NCBI GenBank assembly: GCA_965214325.1
Contig: CBDCBG010000006.1
Span: 620,001-684,000 of the forward strand
DNA from: JAJEFO01 sp965214325
GTDB lineage: Bacteria > Pseudomonadota > Alphaproteobacteria > Rhodobacterales > Rhodobacteraceae
Length of the DNA: 64,000 bases
Direction of reading: 5' to 3'
In this document: piece after piece, positions 35,803 through 45,136 of the stretch
How positions within the stretch are numbered: position 1 is the first letter of the stretch
Layout: every line of letters begins with the position of its first letter
The notes under the pieces: model-generated
What the model was told of the DNA's origin: nothing
The model's input: the letters and a program-made list of their open reading frames with translations, nothing else
The model's database searches: none
Translations under genes and position numbers: made by a program

Positions 35803-36924
35803 TCAATGCGCCTTGACCGGGATGCGCTTTGTCCGACGGTCACGGTACAGAAGCGATTGGGTGTCGTGGAAGACATGCACCTTCGACGGGTGGGCGGTCA
35901 GCGCAACATTGTTGCCTCGCTGGTCCCGATGTATGCCAGCCAGCTTCGCGATCACCGGATCGGCTTGCCCCGCCGGCTCGAAATACAGGATCGTCACCTC
36001 ACCAAGCGCCTCGGAGATGCTGACGTTGCCTTGAAAAATGTGCGTGCCATCGGCCGCCACGAAATCTTCCGGACGCACCCCGATATTCACGTTCAATCCC
36101 GCGTCTTCCGGCAACGACGGGACGTCCGAGACCGCCTCGCCCCCGTCGGCGAGCTTGATGCGGGTCTGCTCACCCGTTTCGGAAATCTCGCCTGGAAGCA
36201 GGTTCATGGCCGGTGAGCCTATGAATTGCGCGACAAACTCGTTTTCCGGCCGCTCGTAGAGATCCAGCGGCGTGCCGACCTGGGCTATCCCGCCGCCGGC
36301 CAAAACCACGATGCGTGACGCGAGCGTCATGGCTTCGACCTGGTCATGCGTGACATAGATCATCGTCGATTCAGGCATCGACTCCTTCAGTTGCGCGATT
36401 TCGATCCGGGTTGCCACGCGCAGCGCGGCGTCAAGGTTCGAAAGCGGTTCGTCGAAGAGATAGACTTTCGGGTCGCGCACGATGGAGCGTCCGATCGCGA
36501 CCCGCTGGCGCTGACCTCCGGAAAGCTCTTTCGGAAGCCGGTCCAGCAGATTGTGGAGCTGCAGCGTTCTTGCAGCCGCCTCGACCCGTTCGTCGATCTC
36601 GGCGCGGCCCATCTTCGCGATCTTGAGCGCGAACGACATGTTGTCACGCACAGTCATGTGCGGATAAAGCGCGTATGACTGGAAGACCATGGCAATGCCA
36701 CGCTCGGACGGTGGCGCGTCGTTCACCACCATGCCGTCGATTTCGAGCGTGCCGCCCGAAATCCTTTCAAGGCCGGCAATCATGCGGAGAAGAGTCGACT
36801 TGCCGCACCCTGACGGTCCGACGAAAACGATCAGCTCGCCGGTATCAATGTTCAGGTTGATGTCCTGAAGAACGTCGACGACGCCGTAAGACTTGGCGAC
36901 ATCCGTAAGTACAAGATTGGCCAT
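35803..36924 (-). CDS. aglK: Alpha-glucoside ABC transporter ATPase AglK
   Basis: The ATPase of a carbohydrate importer (MalK/UgpC group) for alpha-glucosides. The 373-residue protein has Walker A GPSGCGKSTLL (near residue 37), the Q-loop FQSYALYPHMT, the ABC signature LSGGQRQRVAIGRS and Walker B VYLFDEPLSNLDA. A C-terminal regulatory TOBE/OB region completes it. It is the last gene of aglEFGAK, 12 bp after aglA. The position in this cluster, rather than the sequence alone, gives the substrate. Confidence 0.93.
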   Translation of the reverse strand: MANLVLTDVAKSYGVVDVLQDINLNIDTGELIVFVGPSGCGKSTLLRMIAGLERISGGTLEIDGMVVNDAPPSERGIAMVFQSYALYPHMTVRDNMSFALKIAKMGRAEIDERVEAAARTLQLHNLLDRLPKELSGGQRQRVAIGRSIVRDPKVYLFDEPLSNLDAALRVATRIEIAQLKESMPESTMIYVTHDQVEAMTLASRIVVLAGGGIAQVGTPLDLYERPENEFVAQFIGSPAMNLLPGEISETGEQTRIKLADGGEAVSDVPSLPEDAGLNVNIGVRPEDFVAADGTHIFQGNVSISEALGEVTILYFEPAGQADPVIAKLAGIHRDQRGNNVALTAHPSKVHVFHDTQSLLYRDRRTKRIPVKAH

Positions 36925-36936
36925 GCCGTTCCTCCC

Positions 36937-38586
36937 TCAGCCCGCTTCCATGAAAGTTGCCTGCCACGGCGGCAGGATGGCGCCGTCGCCGGCGTCGAAC
37001 GGCGCGTCGCGATCTGGCGCCCACGCACCGGCGGGCAGGACCACCTCACGCGACCGCCCCGAAAGATTGAATGCCGTGAAGAGACGGTTCCTGCCGTGAG
37101 TCCGGACTGCCGAGAGGAACCCCTCGTCCGCCTCGACGACATCGAATGCGCCCTTGACGAGAGCCGGGCGCGCGGCACGATAGGCGATCATCCGGCGGTA
37201 GAAATTCAGAATTGAGTCGGGATCGCACTCCTGCACATCAACCGCCCGTGATGCGTGCTCCGCCGCAACGGGCAGCCAAGGCTTGGCTTCGCTGAATCCG
37301 CCGTACTGACGATTCGCGTGCCAGACCATCGGTGTCCGGCAACCGTCACGGCCCTTGAAGGCCGGCCAGAAGCGAATGCCATATGGATCGTGGAGGTCCT
37401 CAAAGGCAACGTCTGCTTCACTCAAGCCCAGTTCCTCGCCCTGGTAGAGGCAGACTGAGCCGCGCAATGTCAGCAGCAGCGCAAGATATGTCCGATGCGC
37501 TTCCTGCGACAGCGACCAGCGCGTCGTATGGCGCACCACGTCGTGGTTCGAAAACGCCCAACAGGCCCAGCTGTCGCTCGCAATGCGCTGGAAGCGCTCC
37601 AGCACCTCGGCGACGCGGGCGCCTGTCGGGTAGCAGCTCGAAAGAAAATCGAATCCGTAGCACATGTGCAGTCCGTCGCGCCCCTGCGTGTAGGCGGCCT
37701 GTATCTCCAGCCCACGCTGGTCATCGCCAACTTCGCCTACCGACGTGATTTCCTGGAATTCATCCATCACGGCGCGAAGGCGTTTCAGAAACTCGATGTT
37801 CTCGGGCCGGGACTTGTCATGGATGTGGCTCTGAAAGCTGTAGGGATTGACGGACGGCGCGGTCATGCCCGTGACCTCGACGTTCGAAAGCGGCGGATTG
37901 TTCCTGAGTTCCGTGTCATGCAGGTAGAAGTTCACGGTATCCAGACGGAACCCGTCCACTCCGCGCTGAAGCCAGAAACGCGCTACATCGAGAAGCGCGT
38001 CCTGCACATCCACGTTGTGGAAGTTCAGGTCCGGCTGCTCGCGCAGGAAGTTGTGCATGTAGTACTGCATGCGCGCGCCTTCCCATTCCCATGCCGATCC
38101 GCCGAAGACGGACAGCCAGTTGTTGGGCGGCGTTCCGTCCGGCTTCGCGTCCGCCCAGACATACCAGTCAGCCTTGGCATTGGTTCGGTCGGCACTGCTT
38201 TCCTGGAACCATGGATGCTGGCTGGACGTGTGGCTCAGCACGAGATCTATCATGACGCGCAATCCGAGCTGATGAGCCCGTTCGCTCAAGGCATCGAAAT
38301 CCTCGAGCGTGCCGAATATCGGGTCAACGTTCCGGTAGTCCGAGACGTCGTAGCCGAAATCCAGCATCGGTGACGTGAAGAACGGCGAGATCCAGATCGC
38401 ATCCACGCCGATCGAGGCGATGTAAGGCAGCCTTTCGGTGATGCCCGGAAGGTCTCCGATGCCATCTCCGTTCGTGTCCTGAAAGGACCGGGGATAGACT
38501 TGGTAAATCACCGCGCCGCGCCACCAGTCCGGGTTGGAGGCGAGGATGCCCGGAGTCGCGGCGGGGATGGCTTCGACAAGGCTCAT
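36937..38586 (-). CDS. aglA: Alpha-glucosidase AglA (glycoside hydrolase family 13)
   Basis: A 549-residue cytoplasmic GH13 enzyme that hydrolyses imported alpha-glucosides such as trehalose, maltose or sucrose. It starts WWRGAVIYQVYPRSFQDTNG, typical of oligo-1,6-glucosidase-like members. The four GH13 motifs are present: DLVLSHTSSQHPWF, GFRLDTVNFY with the Asp nucleophile, TSVGEVGDD with the Glu acid/base, and FSNHDVVRH. No signal peptide is seen. It lies between aglG and aglK with gaps of 10-12 bp. Confidence 0.94.
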   Translation of the reverse strand: MSLVEAIPAATPGILASNPDWWRGAVIYQVYPRSFQDTNGDGIGDLPGITERLPYIASIGVDAIWISPFFTSPMLDFGYDVSDYRNVDPIFGTLEDFDALSERAHQLGLRVMIDLVLSHTSSQHPWFQESSADRTNAKADWYVWADAKPDGTPPNNWLSVFGGSAWEWEGARMQYYMHNFLREQPDLNFHNVDVQDALLDVARFWLQRGVDGFRLDTVNFYLHDTELRNNPPLSNVEVTGMTAPSVNPYSFQSHIHDKSRPENIEFLKRLRAVMDEFQEITSVGEVGDDQRGLEIQAAYTQGRDGLHMCYGFDFLSSCYPTGARVAEVLERFQRIASDSWACWAFSNHDVVRHTTRWSLSQEAHRTYLALLLTLRGSVCLYQGEELGLSEADVAFEDLHDPYGIRFWPAFKGRDGCRTPMVWHANRQYGGFSEAKPWLPVAAEHASRAVDVQECDPDSILNFYRRMIAYRAARPALVKGAFDVVEADEGFLSAVRTHGRNRLFTAFNLSGRSREVVLPAGAWAPDRDAPFDAGDGAILPPWQATFMEAG

Positions 38587-38596
38587 GGGCGACGTC

Positions 38597-39745
38597 CTAT
38601 TTCACCGATCCGGCCAGAATGCCGCGGACGAGGTACCGTTGCATCGCGAAGAAGACGGCAAGCGGAACCGCGATCGAGATGAAGGCGGCGGTGGCGAGAA
38701 TCTCCCAGTTGCCGCCACGCGTGCCGAGAAGATCGGTGATCTGGTTTGTCATCACCGTGGTTTGGCCGGTTGCGTCGATCAGGAAAACCTTTGCGACCAG
38801 AAGGTCGTTCCAGGTCCAGAGGAACTGGAAGATCGCGAAGGACGCCAAGGCTGGAAACGAGAGCGGAAGGATGATCTTGACGAAGATCTGGAAATCCGTG
38901 GCACTGTCGACCTTGGCATTCTCGATGACGTCGCGCGGCAGGCCGACCATGTAGTTCCGCAGGAGATAGATCGCGAGAGGAAGGCCGAATCCGGTATGGG
39001 CGAGCCAGACTCCGAGATAGCCCTTTCCGATGCCGATGCCGAGATGCAGCTTGAGCAGCGGAATCAGTGCAAGTTGCAGCGGCACGACGAGCAGTCCCAC
39101 GACGCATGCAATCAGCAAGGCACGCCCCGGGAAGTCCATCCATGCCAGTGCGTATGCGGCGAAGGCCGCGATCACTATGGGTATGATCGTGGCGGGAATG
39201 GTGACGGTCAGCGTATTGAAGAACGCCTTGGCCATGCCTTCGACGTTGCTTTCGTCGAGAAGCATCTTGTCGTAGTTCGCAAGCGTGAACTCCGGCGGCG
39301 CGGTGACAGTCGCAAAGACCCTTTGCCCCCGCCCTGCAATCTGCTCGTCATTGCCGCGCCAGTCGTAGTCGCCGTTGGCCAGAACCGTGATGGTTTCCCC
39401 CTCGCCCAGATCAGCGGCGTCACCCGCAACGTATGAATCGATGGCGCGCGACGAAGTGCCCCAGACGCTGATCGTCTTGTCCTCTCCGTCAAAGAGGTTT
39501 CCCGAAACGACATACGTGCTCCCGTCCGCCACCCGGTTCTCGTCGGGATCTGCCGCCCTGGCCACCACGTTCTGCTCTGCCGGGAAGAGAGAGGCCCACC
39601 AGCCGGATGTCGAGATCTGGTCTGCCGTGCGAAAGGACGAGACGAAGAGCCCGAGGGTCGGAACCAGCCATAGCACGACCATGACAACGACCGAGATGTG
39701 AACGGCCCAGGTGAGCGACGACTTGCTTCCGGCAATGGATTGCAT
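38597..39745 (-). CDS. aglG: Alpha-glucoside ABC transporter permease AglG
   Basis: A 382-residue inner-membrane permease of the MalG type, with about six transmembrane segments. A long periplasmic insertion after the first segment (residues about 35-140) is characteristic of AglG. The EAA loop that contacts the ATPase is present near ENAKVDSATDFQIFVKIILP. Its ATG shares one base with the aglF stop (TGATG), so the two are coupled. Confidence 0.92.
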   Translation of the reverse strand: MQSIAGSKSSLTWAVHISVVVMVVLWLVPTLGLFVSSFRTADQISTSGWWASLFPAEQNVVARAADPDENRVADGSTYVVSGNLFDGEDKTISVWGTSSRAIDSYVAGDAADLGEGETITVLANGDYDWRGNDEQIAGRGQRVFATVTAPPEFTLANYDKMLLDESNVEGMAKAFFNTLTVTIPATIIPIVIAAFAAYALAWMDFPGRALLIACVVGLLVVPLQLALIPLLKLHLGIGIGKGYLGVWLAHTGFGLPLAIYLLRNYMVGLPRDVIENAKVDSATDFQIFVKIILPLSFPALASFAIFQFLWTWNDLLVAKVFLIDATGQTTVMTNQITDLLGTRGGNWEILATAAFISIAVPLAVFFAMQRYLVRGILAGSVK

Positions 39746-40971
39746 CAGCGCATCTCCTTTCGGGCGTTCCAGACGTTCCAGGCAAGGATTGGCGAGACGA
39801 GGATCATGATGATGATCGCCGAGGCTGATCCCACGCCCCAGTCATTGGCGCGGAACAGCTTGTCGAACATGTAGTTCGCCAGCACCTGCGTCTGCCACTG
39901 CCCGTTCGTCATTGCGAACACGATGTCGAACACCTTGAGGACAACCAGCGTGATCGTCGTCCAGACGACCGTGATGGTTGGTATGATCTGCGGCACCTTG
40001 ATCCTGAAGAATATCTGCAGGGGGCTTGCGCCATCGATGACGGCCGCTTCTATGGTTTCCTCCGGAATGCCGCGCAAGGCAGCGGAAAGGATCACCATGG
40101 CGAATCCGGTCTGGATCCATATCAGCACGACCATCAGGAAGAAGTTGTTGTAGAAGGGAAGCGTGAGCCAGGCCTGCGGCTTGCCAAAGGGAGGCTCGGC
40201 CCTGGCAAGGTCGAGAATCGACCAGGCCGAGTGCCAGATCAAGTACAGTGCCAGGGCGGCGGCTGCGGCGCGCGCGGCAAGAACGAAGATGCCGCTTCCA
40301 CCCGAGAGCGCAGGCCGGAAGATGATGTAGCCTGCATAGGCGACCAGGGCCGCAAAGATGAAGACGATGACGATCGGCAGCACCTGCAGGAAGAGCACTG
40401 ATATGGCTCCCCCTTCGAACTGGACCCAGATCGCGTTCAGGAGGCCGATCTGCGCCTTGTCCTCGGGGCGCGTGTCATAGATCAGCTTGAAGATGACCGA
40501 GGCGCCGACAAACGAAATGGCCATCGGCATGAAGACGAGCGACTTGGCCAGGTTGCCCCAGGCGATTCGGTCCGTGAGTTGCGCGGCCAGCAGGCCAAAT
40601 GCCGTCGAGGCGGCCGGCACCACGATCAGCCAGAGCAGGTTGTTCCGCATGGCTTCCCAGAACTTCGGCTCGGCCAGCATTTGCTGGTAGTTTGCGAAGC
40701 CGACGAAGGCGCCGTCCTGGCTTCGGTCGGTGAACGAGAGGCGCAGCGTCTCGATCACCGGATATCCGAGGTATAGGCCAAGCGCGAAAACGGCCGGCGC
40801 GAGGAACAGCCACGGACGCACCTGGTTGGCGCGGTTGATGTTCCGCCCCGCGTTCGGTCCCTTTCCCGGGAAGAGCACCTTGTCCAGAAACAGGTTCGAA
40901 AAGTAGAAATACCCGATGCAGCTGCAAACGCCGATGACGATCGTCAAAAGTCCGAGCAGTGCAGGATGCAT
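39745..40971 (-). CDS. aglF: Alpha-glucoside ABC transporter permease AglF
   Basis: A 408-residue MalF-type permease with about eight hydrophobic segments. The first pair (LLGLLTIVIGVCSCIGYFYF) and the extra membrane region near residue 200-245 are usual for AglF. The EAA loop is seen as EAAVIDGASPLQIFFRIKVP. It pairs with AglG to form the channel. It starts about 70 bp after the end of aglE and is coupled to aglG. Confidence 0.92.
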   Translation of the reverse strand: MHPALLGLLTIVIGVCSCIGYFYFSNLFLDKVLFPGKGPNAGRNINRANQVRPWLFLAPAVFALGLYLGYPVIETLRLSFTDRSQDGAFVGFANYQQMLAEPKFWEAMRNNLLWLIVVPAASTAFGLLAAQLTDRIAWGNLAKSLVFMPMAISFVGASVIFKLIYDTRPEDKAQIGLLNAIWVQFEGGAISVLFLQVLPIVIVFIFAALVAYAGYIIFRPALSGGSGIFVLAARAAAAALALYLIWHSAWSILDLARAEPPFGKPQAWLTLPFYNNFFLMVVLIWIQTGFAMVILSAALRGIPEETIEAAVIDGASPLQIFFRIKVPQIIPTITVVWTTITLVVLKVFDIVFAMTNGQWQTQVLANYMFDKLFRANDWGVGSASAIIIMILVSPILAWNVWNARKEMR

Positions 40972-41041
40972 GGGTGGCCCTCCCCGCGGCAGGTCGAATG
41001 GATGCGGCGGGGCCCGTTGGTCGGGCCCCGTCCTTGCGTGA

Positions 41042-42319
41042 CTACTTCAGCGAGTCCCAGCTGTCCTGGATTTCCTGGGCGACCTCGGCGGCGCTCTTGC
41101 CTCCCGAATAGTCGACCATCCCGGTCCAGAACGAACCGGCGCCGACGCCGCCGGGCATCAGGTCCGAGCCGTCGAACCGGAACGTGGTGGCGTTCAGGAG
41201 GACCTCGTTCATCTTCCTGAGCGTCGCATCGCCGAACGCGTCTGGGTTCACGCCCTTGTGCGGCGTTAGAAAGCCCTTGCGCGCCATCCAGATTTCGTGC
41301 GCGGCCGGTTCCTTGAGATACTCGATCAGGTCGTGCGCGGCCTGGCTTTCGTTGGTGATGGCCCAGACCGTGCCGGCGCCCAGCACCGGCTTGCCGAGAT
41401 CCCTGCCCGCGTAGGCCGGAAAGTAGAAGAAGTCCACATCCTCGCCGACCACTGTTCCTTCCGGGAAGAAGGCCGGAATGAACGAGGCCTGCCGATGCAT
41501 GTAGCACTGCGGCGGGCTGTCGAACATTCCCTTCGGGCTGTCGCGGAAATCTGTCGAGGCGACCGCGGCCGCGCCTCCCGCGACATAGTCGTCGTTGCGG
41601 GAAAAGGCGCCGAACTCCTCGATCGCGCCCACGACGGCGTCGTCGGTGAAGGAAATCTCGTTCGTGACCCACATGTCGTAAGTGGCAGGCGGCTGCGTGC
41701 GCAGCATCATGTCCTCGACCCAGTCGGTTGCAGGCCAGCCCGTCGCGCCGCCCGAGCCGAGACCGATGCACCAGGGCGTTTCGCCGTCGGCGACGATCCT
41801 GTCGGTCAGCGCCTTCAGTTCCTCCATGGTCGCGGGCACCTCGTAATCGGCATCCTCGAAATTCTCGGGGGCGTACCAGACGAGGGACTTCACATCGACC
41901 TTGTAGAAAAAGCCGAAGAGCTGGCCGTCGCCGTTCTCGTCGGCATAGGTGCCAAGATCGACCCAGGACTGCCCTGCGGCGTAGTTTTCCCGAATCCAGT
42001 CGCCGGTGCCGCTCTTGAGGGGCGTCAGGAAGCCGCGGCCCGCCATGTCGGCGGCGAGACCTGGTTGCGGGAACACCGCGATGTTCGGCGCCGATCCTGC
42101 CTCTGCGTCCACGAGAATCTGCTGCTCGAAGCTGTCTGAACCGACATAGCTCACGTCATGGCCGGATCTTGCGGCAAAGTCCGCCAGCACCGCCTCCACG
42201 TTTTCCTGGTCCGGGCCAAGCCAGGGACCGAAGACTGTCAGCTGTTCGGCACTTGCGCCGCCTGCGGCCAGCGCCATCACCGCCACGCTGGCAAGTGGTG
42301 ATCGTAGTGATCTGTTCAT
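41042..42319 (-). CDS. aglE: Alpha-glucoside-binding periplasmic protein AglE
   Basis: A 425-residue extracellular solute-binding protein (family 1) that delivers alpha-glucosides to AglFG. The N-terminus is a signal peptide (NRSLRSPLASVAVMALAAG, cleaved near GASAEQ). The mature part begins QLTVFGPWLGPDQENVEAVL. The start at 42319 has GGAGAG six bases upstream; two ATG codons further upstream lack this. It is the first gene of the operon, expected to be the most strongly expressed, and the 70-bp gap to aglF may help set the ratio. Confidence 0.93.
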   Translation of the reverse strand: MNRSLRSPLASVAVMALAAGGASAEQLTVFGPWLGPDQENVEAVLADFAARSGHDVSYVGSDSFEQQILVDAEAGSAPNIAVFPQPGLAADMAGRGFLTPLKSGTGDWIRENYAAGQSWVDLGTYADENGDGQLFGFFYKVDVKSLVWYAPENFEDADYEVPATMEELKALTDRIVADGETPWCIGLGSGGATGWPATDWVEDMMLRTQPPATYDMWVTNEISFTDDAVVGAIEEFGAFSRNDDYVAGGAAAVASTDFRDSPKGMFDSPPQCYMHRQASFIPAFFPEGTVVGEDVDFFYFPAYAGRDLGKPVLGAGTVWAITNESQAAHDLIEYLKEPAAHEIWMARKGFLTPHKGVNPDAFGDATLRKMNEVLLNATTFRFDGSDLMPGGVGAGSFWTGMVDYSGGKSAAEVAQEIQDSWDSLK

Positions 42320-42376
42320 GAAGCTCTCCATTTTTGGGGACCCGAGGTCCATTCGATGGTCGTCGCGATGACATTC

Positions 42377-42426
42377 TCAAAACGCTTTGGATGATTGAGC
42401 ATTTCCGAAATTTCTCCATATGTCAA
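42377..42426 (-). promoter_or_regulatory. aglE promoter with LacI-type operator
   Basis: On the minus strand a TTGACA -35 (42421-42426) is followed after 17 bp by AATGCT as a -10 (42398-42403). Directly downstream, at about +1 to +14, is the operator TCAAAACGCTTTGG (42377-42390, plus-strand reading). It is a near copy of the site before aglR. Binding there would block initiation, so AglR is expected to repress aglEFGAK. Confidence 0.65.
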
Positions 42427-42452
42427 CGAAAATCTTGCTTGATCCTCTCCCT

Positions 42453-42505
42453 TTGACAATTTGCTGTTGTCCAGTAATCTGACGAAAACTTGAAAACGCT
42501 TTGAA
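42453..42505 (+). promoter_or_regulatory. aglR promoter with overlapping LacI-type operator
   Basis: TTGACA (42453-42458) and TAATCT (42475-42480) are separated by 16 bp. The operator TTGAAAACGCTTTGAA (42490-42505) follows and ends two bases before the aglR ATG. The core AAAACGCTTT is shared with the aglE operator and has the CG-centred dyad of LacI-family sites. It implies negative autoregulation. There is no room for a normal ribosome site between the operator and the ATG. Confidence 0.65.
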
Positions 42506-42507
42506 CA

Positions 42508-43593
42508 ATGAACCTGAAAGAATTCTCGCACCGCATCGGGCTTTCCCCCACGACCGTCAGCCGTGCGCTGAACGGATATCCCGAAGTCAGCGAGAGCACC
42601 CGGCGAAGGGTCCTGGAATCCGCGGAACGACTCGGCTACACGCCGAACTCCCGGGCGGCGCGCCTGGCAACGGGCCGTGCCATGACGATCGGCCACATCC
42701 TGCCCCTGTCGAAAGAGCACGAAATGGTGAATCCGATTTTCTCGGATTTCATCGCGGGTGCCGGCGAGCAGTATTCCAAGTCCGGCTACGACCTTTCGCT
42801 CTCCGTCGTGCGGGACGAGGATGAGGCGGAAGCCTACCTGGATCTCGCCACTCGCGGCGTGGTCGATGGCGTCGTGATCCATGGGCCGAAGGTCGATGAC
42901 CCCCGCATCCGCCTGCTCCAGGATCTCGACCTGCCCTTCGCCGTTCACGGGCGATCAAGCAGGGTCCACGGCGAATACAACTGGGTCGATGTCAACAACC
43001 GACGCGCGTTCTCGCGCGCGACGGATTTCCTGCTTGACCTGGGACACCGCAGGATCGGCTTGATCAACGGCCTTGACGGCATGGATTTCGCAACCCGCAG
43101 GCTGAACGGCTACGGGGACGCACTTGAGGCACGCGGCATAGGCCGTGATACGGAACTGGTCTTCAGTGGCGAGATGACAGAAAACTACGGCTTCGCCACG
43201 ACCATGCAGATGCTTGACTCGCGCAATCCGCCGACGGCAATCCTGATATCGTCCATCATTCCCGCGATGGGCGCACGGAGGGCGCTTCATGACTTGGGCC
43301 TCGGGCTCGGGCAAGAGGTTTCCGTCGTGATCCACGATGACGACCTGTCCTATTTCCGAAACGAGGGAGACGTTCCGATCTTCACCGCCACGCGATCTTC
43401 GGTCAGGGCAGCCGGGCGGCTCTGCGCCGACATCCTCCTCGACACGATTCGAGGCGCCCAGGGCGGTCATCGCCATGTCCTGCTTGAAGCGGACCTCACG
43501 GTGGGGCAGTCTACCGGCCCGGCACCGGCAATGCGTCACCTGCTTGACCTTGACGGATCCGAGGCCTTTCGAAGTCCGCGCACTTTGACTTAG
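42508..43593 (+). CDS. aglR: LacI-family repressor AglR
   Basis: A 361-residue LacI/GalR regulator divergent from aglE. The N-terminal helix-turn-helix is FSHRIGLSPTTVSRALNGYP (residues about 5-24), followed by the hinge region ESAERLGYTPNSRAARLATG. The rest is a periplasmic-binding-protein-like effector domain. The ATG at 42508 follows the operator by two bases with no Shine-Dalgarno sequence, so translation may be from a very short or leaderless mRNA. Starting further downstream would remove part of the HTH. Confidence 0.92.
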   Translation: MNLKEFSHRIGLSPTTVSRALNGYPEVSESTRRRVLESAERLGYTPNSRAARLATGRAMTIGHILPLSKEHEMVNPIFSDFIAGAGEQYSKSGYDLSLSVVRDEDEAEAYLDLATRGVVDGVVIHGPKVDDPRIRLLQDLDLPFAVHGRSSRVHGEYNWVDVNNRRAFSRATDFLLDLGHRRIGLINGLDGMDFATRRLNGYGDALEARGIGRDTELVFSGEMTENYGFATTMQMLDSRNPPTAILISSIIPAMGARRALHDLGLGLGQEVSVVIHDDDLSYFRNEGDVPIFTATRSSVRAAGRLCADILLDTIRGAQGGHRHVLLEADLTVGQSTGPAPAMRHLLDLDGSEAFRSPRTLT

Positions 43594-44229
43594 CCCAAGG
43601 TCAAAGACCTGATCGGCTGTCACGGTCCACGCGGCCAATCAGGTTCATCGAGCATGTTCGTAGCCGGCCGGCCTTTGGCGTACGGCACAGCATTCCGGCA
43701 ATTTTCGCCAGGTCTTCGGTCTGACGGGCATCTTGATTCTTGTCCCATGGAGCAGATCCGGTGCCGGGCATCCGACAGATGGCCTGCAGGCGGCACTCAC
43801 CGCGGGTCGCATCCGGAAGGAGAGGGCCGCCGCGGTCCTTGCGTCAGAAGGTGCCGGCGACGCGCTGCCAGCCCTCGGGGGGCACGCGAGCTGCCCGGCA
43901 TGCCTGTTCGCGCCGCTCGCGCGCGCTGGCGGATTGTCCGCACCGGTTGGCTACAAGGCTGCAAGGAGTTCGCTGGCTCAATGGTCTCTGGATCGCGTGC
44001 ATCTGCCGCCGCAATTGGGATTTACGGCAAGAACTTCCACAGGACCTGGTTCAGGCGAAGGTTCGGCACCACTTGTTCATTGGCTCGCGAACTGCAGGTG
44101 CGAATCCGTCGACCATTCAGGACTCCCTTGCAGAACGGAAGGCGCCAGACAGGCTTGTGACGGCTTCAGCAGGTATCCTGCGCCGAAATCCCCTCGCCCC
44201 AGGTCGGCGAACATTGGAGGAGCGGCCAT
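43594..44229. other. Gene-free stretch between aglR and the ATP-grasp remnant
   Basis: About 640 bp. Overlapping open frames of 170-195 codons exist on the plus strand, but all are rich in Arg, Ser and Ala and have no recognisable domain, as expected of shadow frames in GC-rich non-coding DNA. I looked for a tRNA, SRP RNA and tmRNA here and found none. Confidence 0.45.
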
Positions 44230-45111
44230 ATGCAAGTTGCAGGATTGCTGCACGGGTCCGGATTGTTGAAGCATGTGGAATTCCCATGCTCGGAAGTGCT
44301 GGGCCCCGGTGCAAGCGAAGATGACATTCAGGCACTGATTGAAAGGCGCGGGCTGGTCTTCGTCAGACCCATTTCCAAGGGCGGCGTCGGGGAAAGGGGC
44401 AAGGCAGGTATCGGCTCCAAGGCACGCGACCTGAAGTCGGCACTGGCCGAAAGGGAGCGGCTCAATTTCGCGAAGCATCAGCATGGCAACGTTGTCGCAA
44501 AGGCCACCGGCGTTACCTTCGAGGCAGGAGTGCCGGCCGAGCACGAGGTCTATTTCCCGATCACGGACGACAGCCGCTTTCGCGCGCCGACGATGACACC
44601 GAACCATCGTGGAGGTGTCGACATCGAGGAACTCGGCAATGACGAGATCGCGACGGTTCCGTTCGACGCGCTGACCGGGCTGAAGGCATTTGTTGTCGCC
44701 AATGCGCTTTCGGACATCGGTGCGCCGAGGGAAATCATTTTGCCGCTGGTTCAGCAATTGCCAAGACCTTGGGAGTTCATGCACCACTACGACATGACCA
44801 CGCCGGAGCTGAACCCGATCAGGATGCAGCCCGGCGGGAGCGGCCGGCTTGCGCCGGTTGCCTGTGATCTCAGATCCGGGTTCGATCGAGACGATCCCCG
44901 CCTGCTGCGCCTAGGTCTGCCGGATCAGCATTTCGCGTCCGACATCTCGGCATTGGAACAGGGAGTGAACCAGCTCCGCACCCGCCAGGGACGGTTGGAT
45001 GTGTTCGTGATCAATGGCAATGGCACCATGCGCCGAAGCGGTAGGAGCCCGAAGGATGCTGATCTGGAGGATGCGCAACTGGCGGGAATTCAGTGCCACT
45101 TGCCATCTTGA
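44230..45111 (+). pseudogene. ATP-grasp CoA-ligase-like gene (SucC/ATP-citrate lyase type), 3' truncated
   Basis: The frame encodes 293 residues. The first about 250 read as an ATP-grasp domain of the succinyl-CoA synthetase beta / ATP-citrate lyase group: FVRPISKGGVGERGKAGIG (nucleotide loop), GVTFEAGVPAEHEVYFPITD, GGVDIEEL and the metal-site-like MTTPELNPIRM. After LDVFVINGNGTM the match ends abruptly, in the place where relatives continue into the citrate- or CoA-binding part. The final 25 residues are unrelated. Family members are usually 390-430 residues. A GGAGGAG site precedes the ATG, so the 5' end looks native. It probably does not make a working ligase. Confidence 0.7.
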
Positions 45112-45136
45112 CGCCCGCTCAACGGCATGATCTCAA

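Noticed and set aside
43920..44130. A tRNA-like stretch with GGTGCGAATCC resembling a T loop
   Set aside because: No matching T stem, acceptor stem or anticodon arm can be formed.
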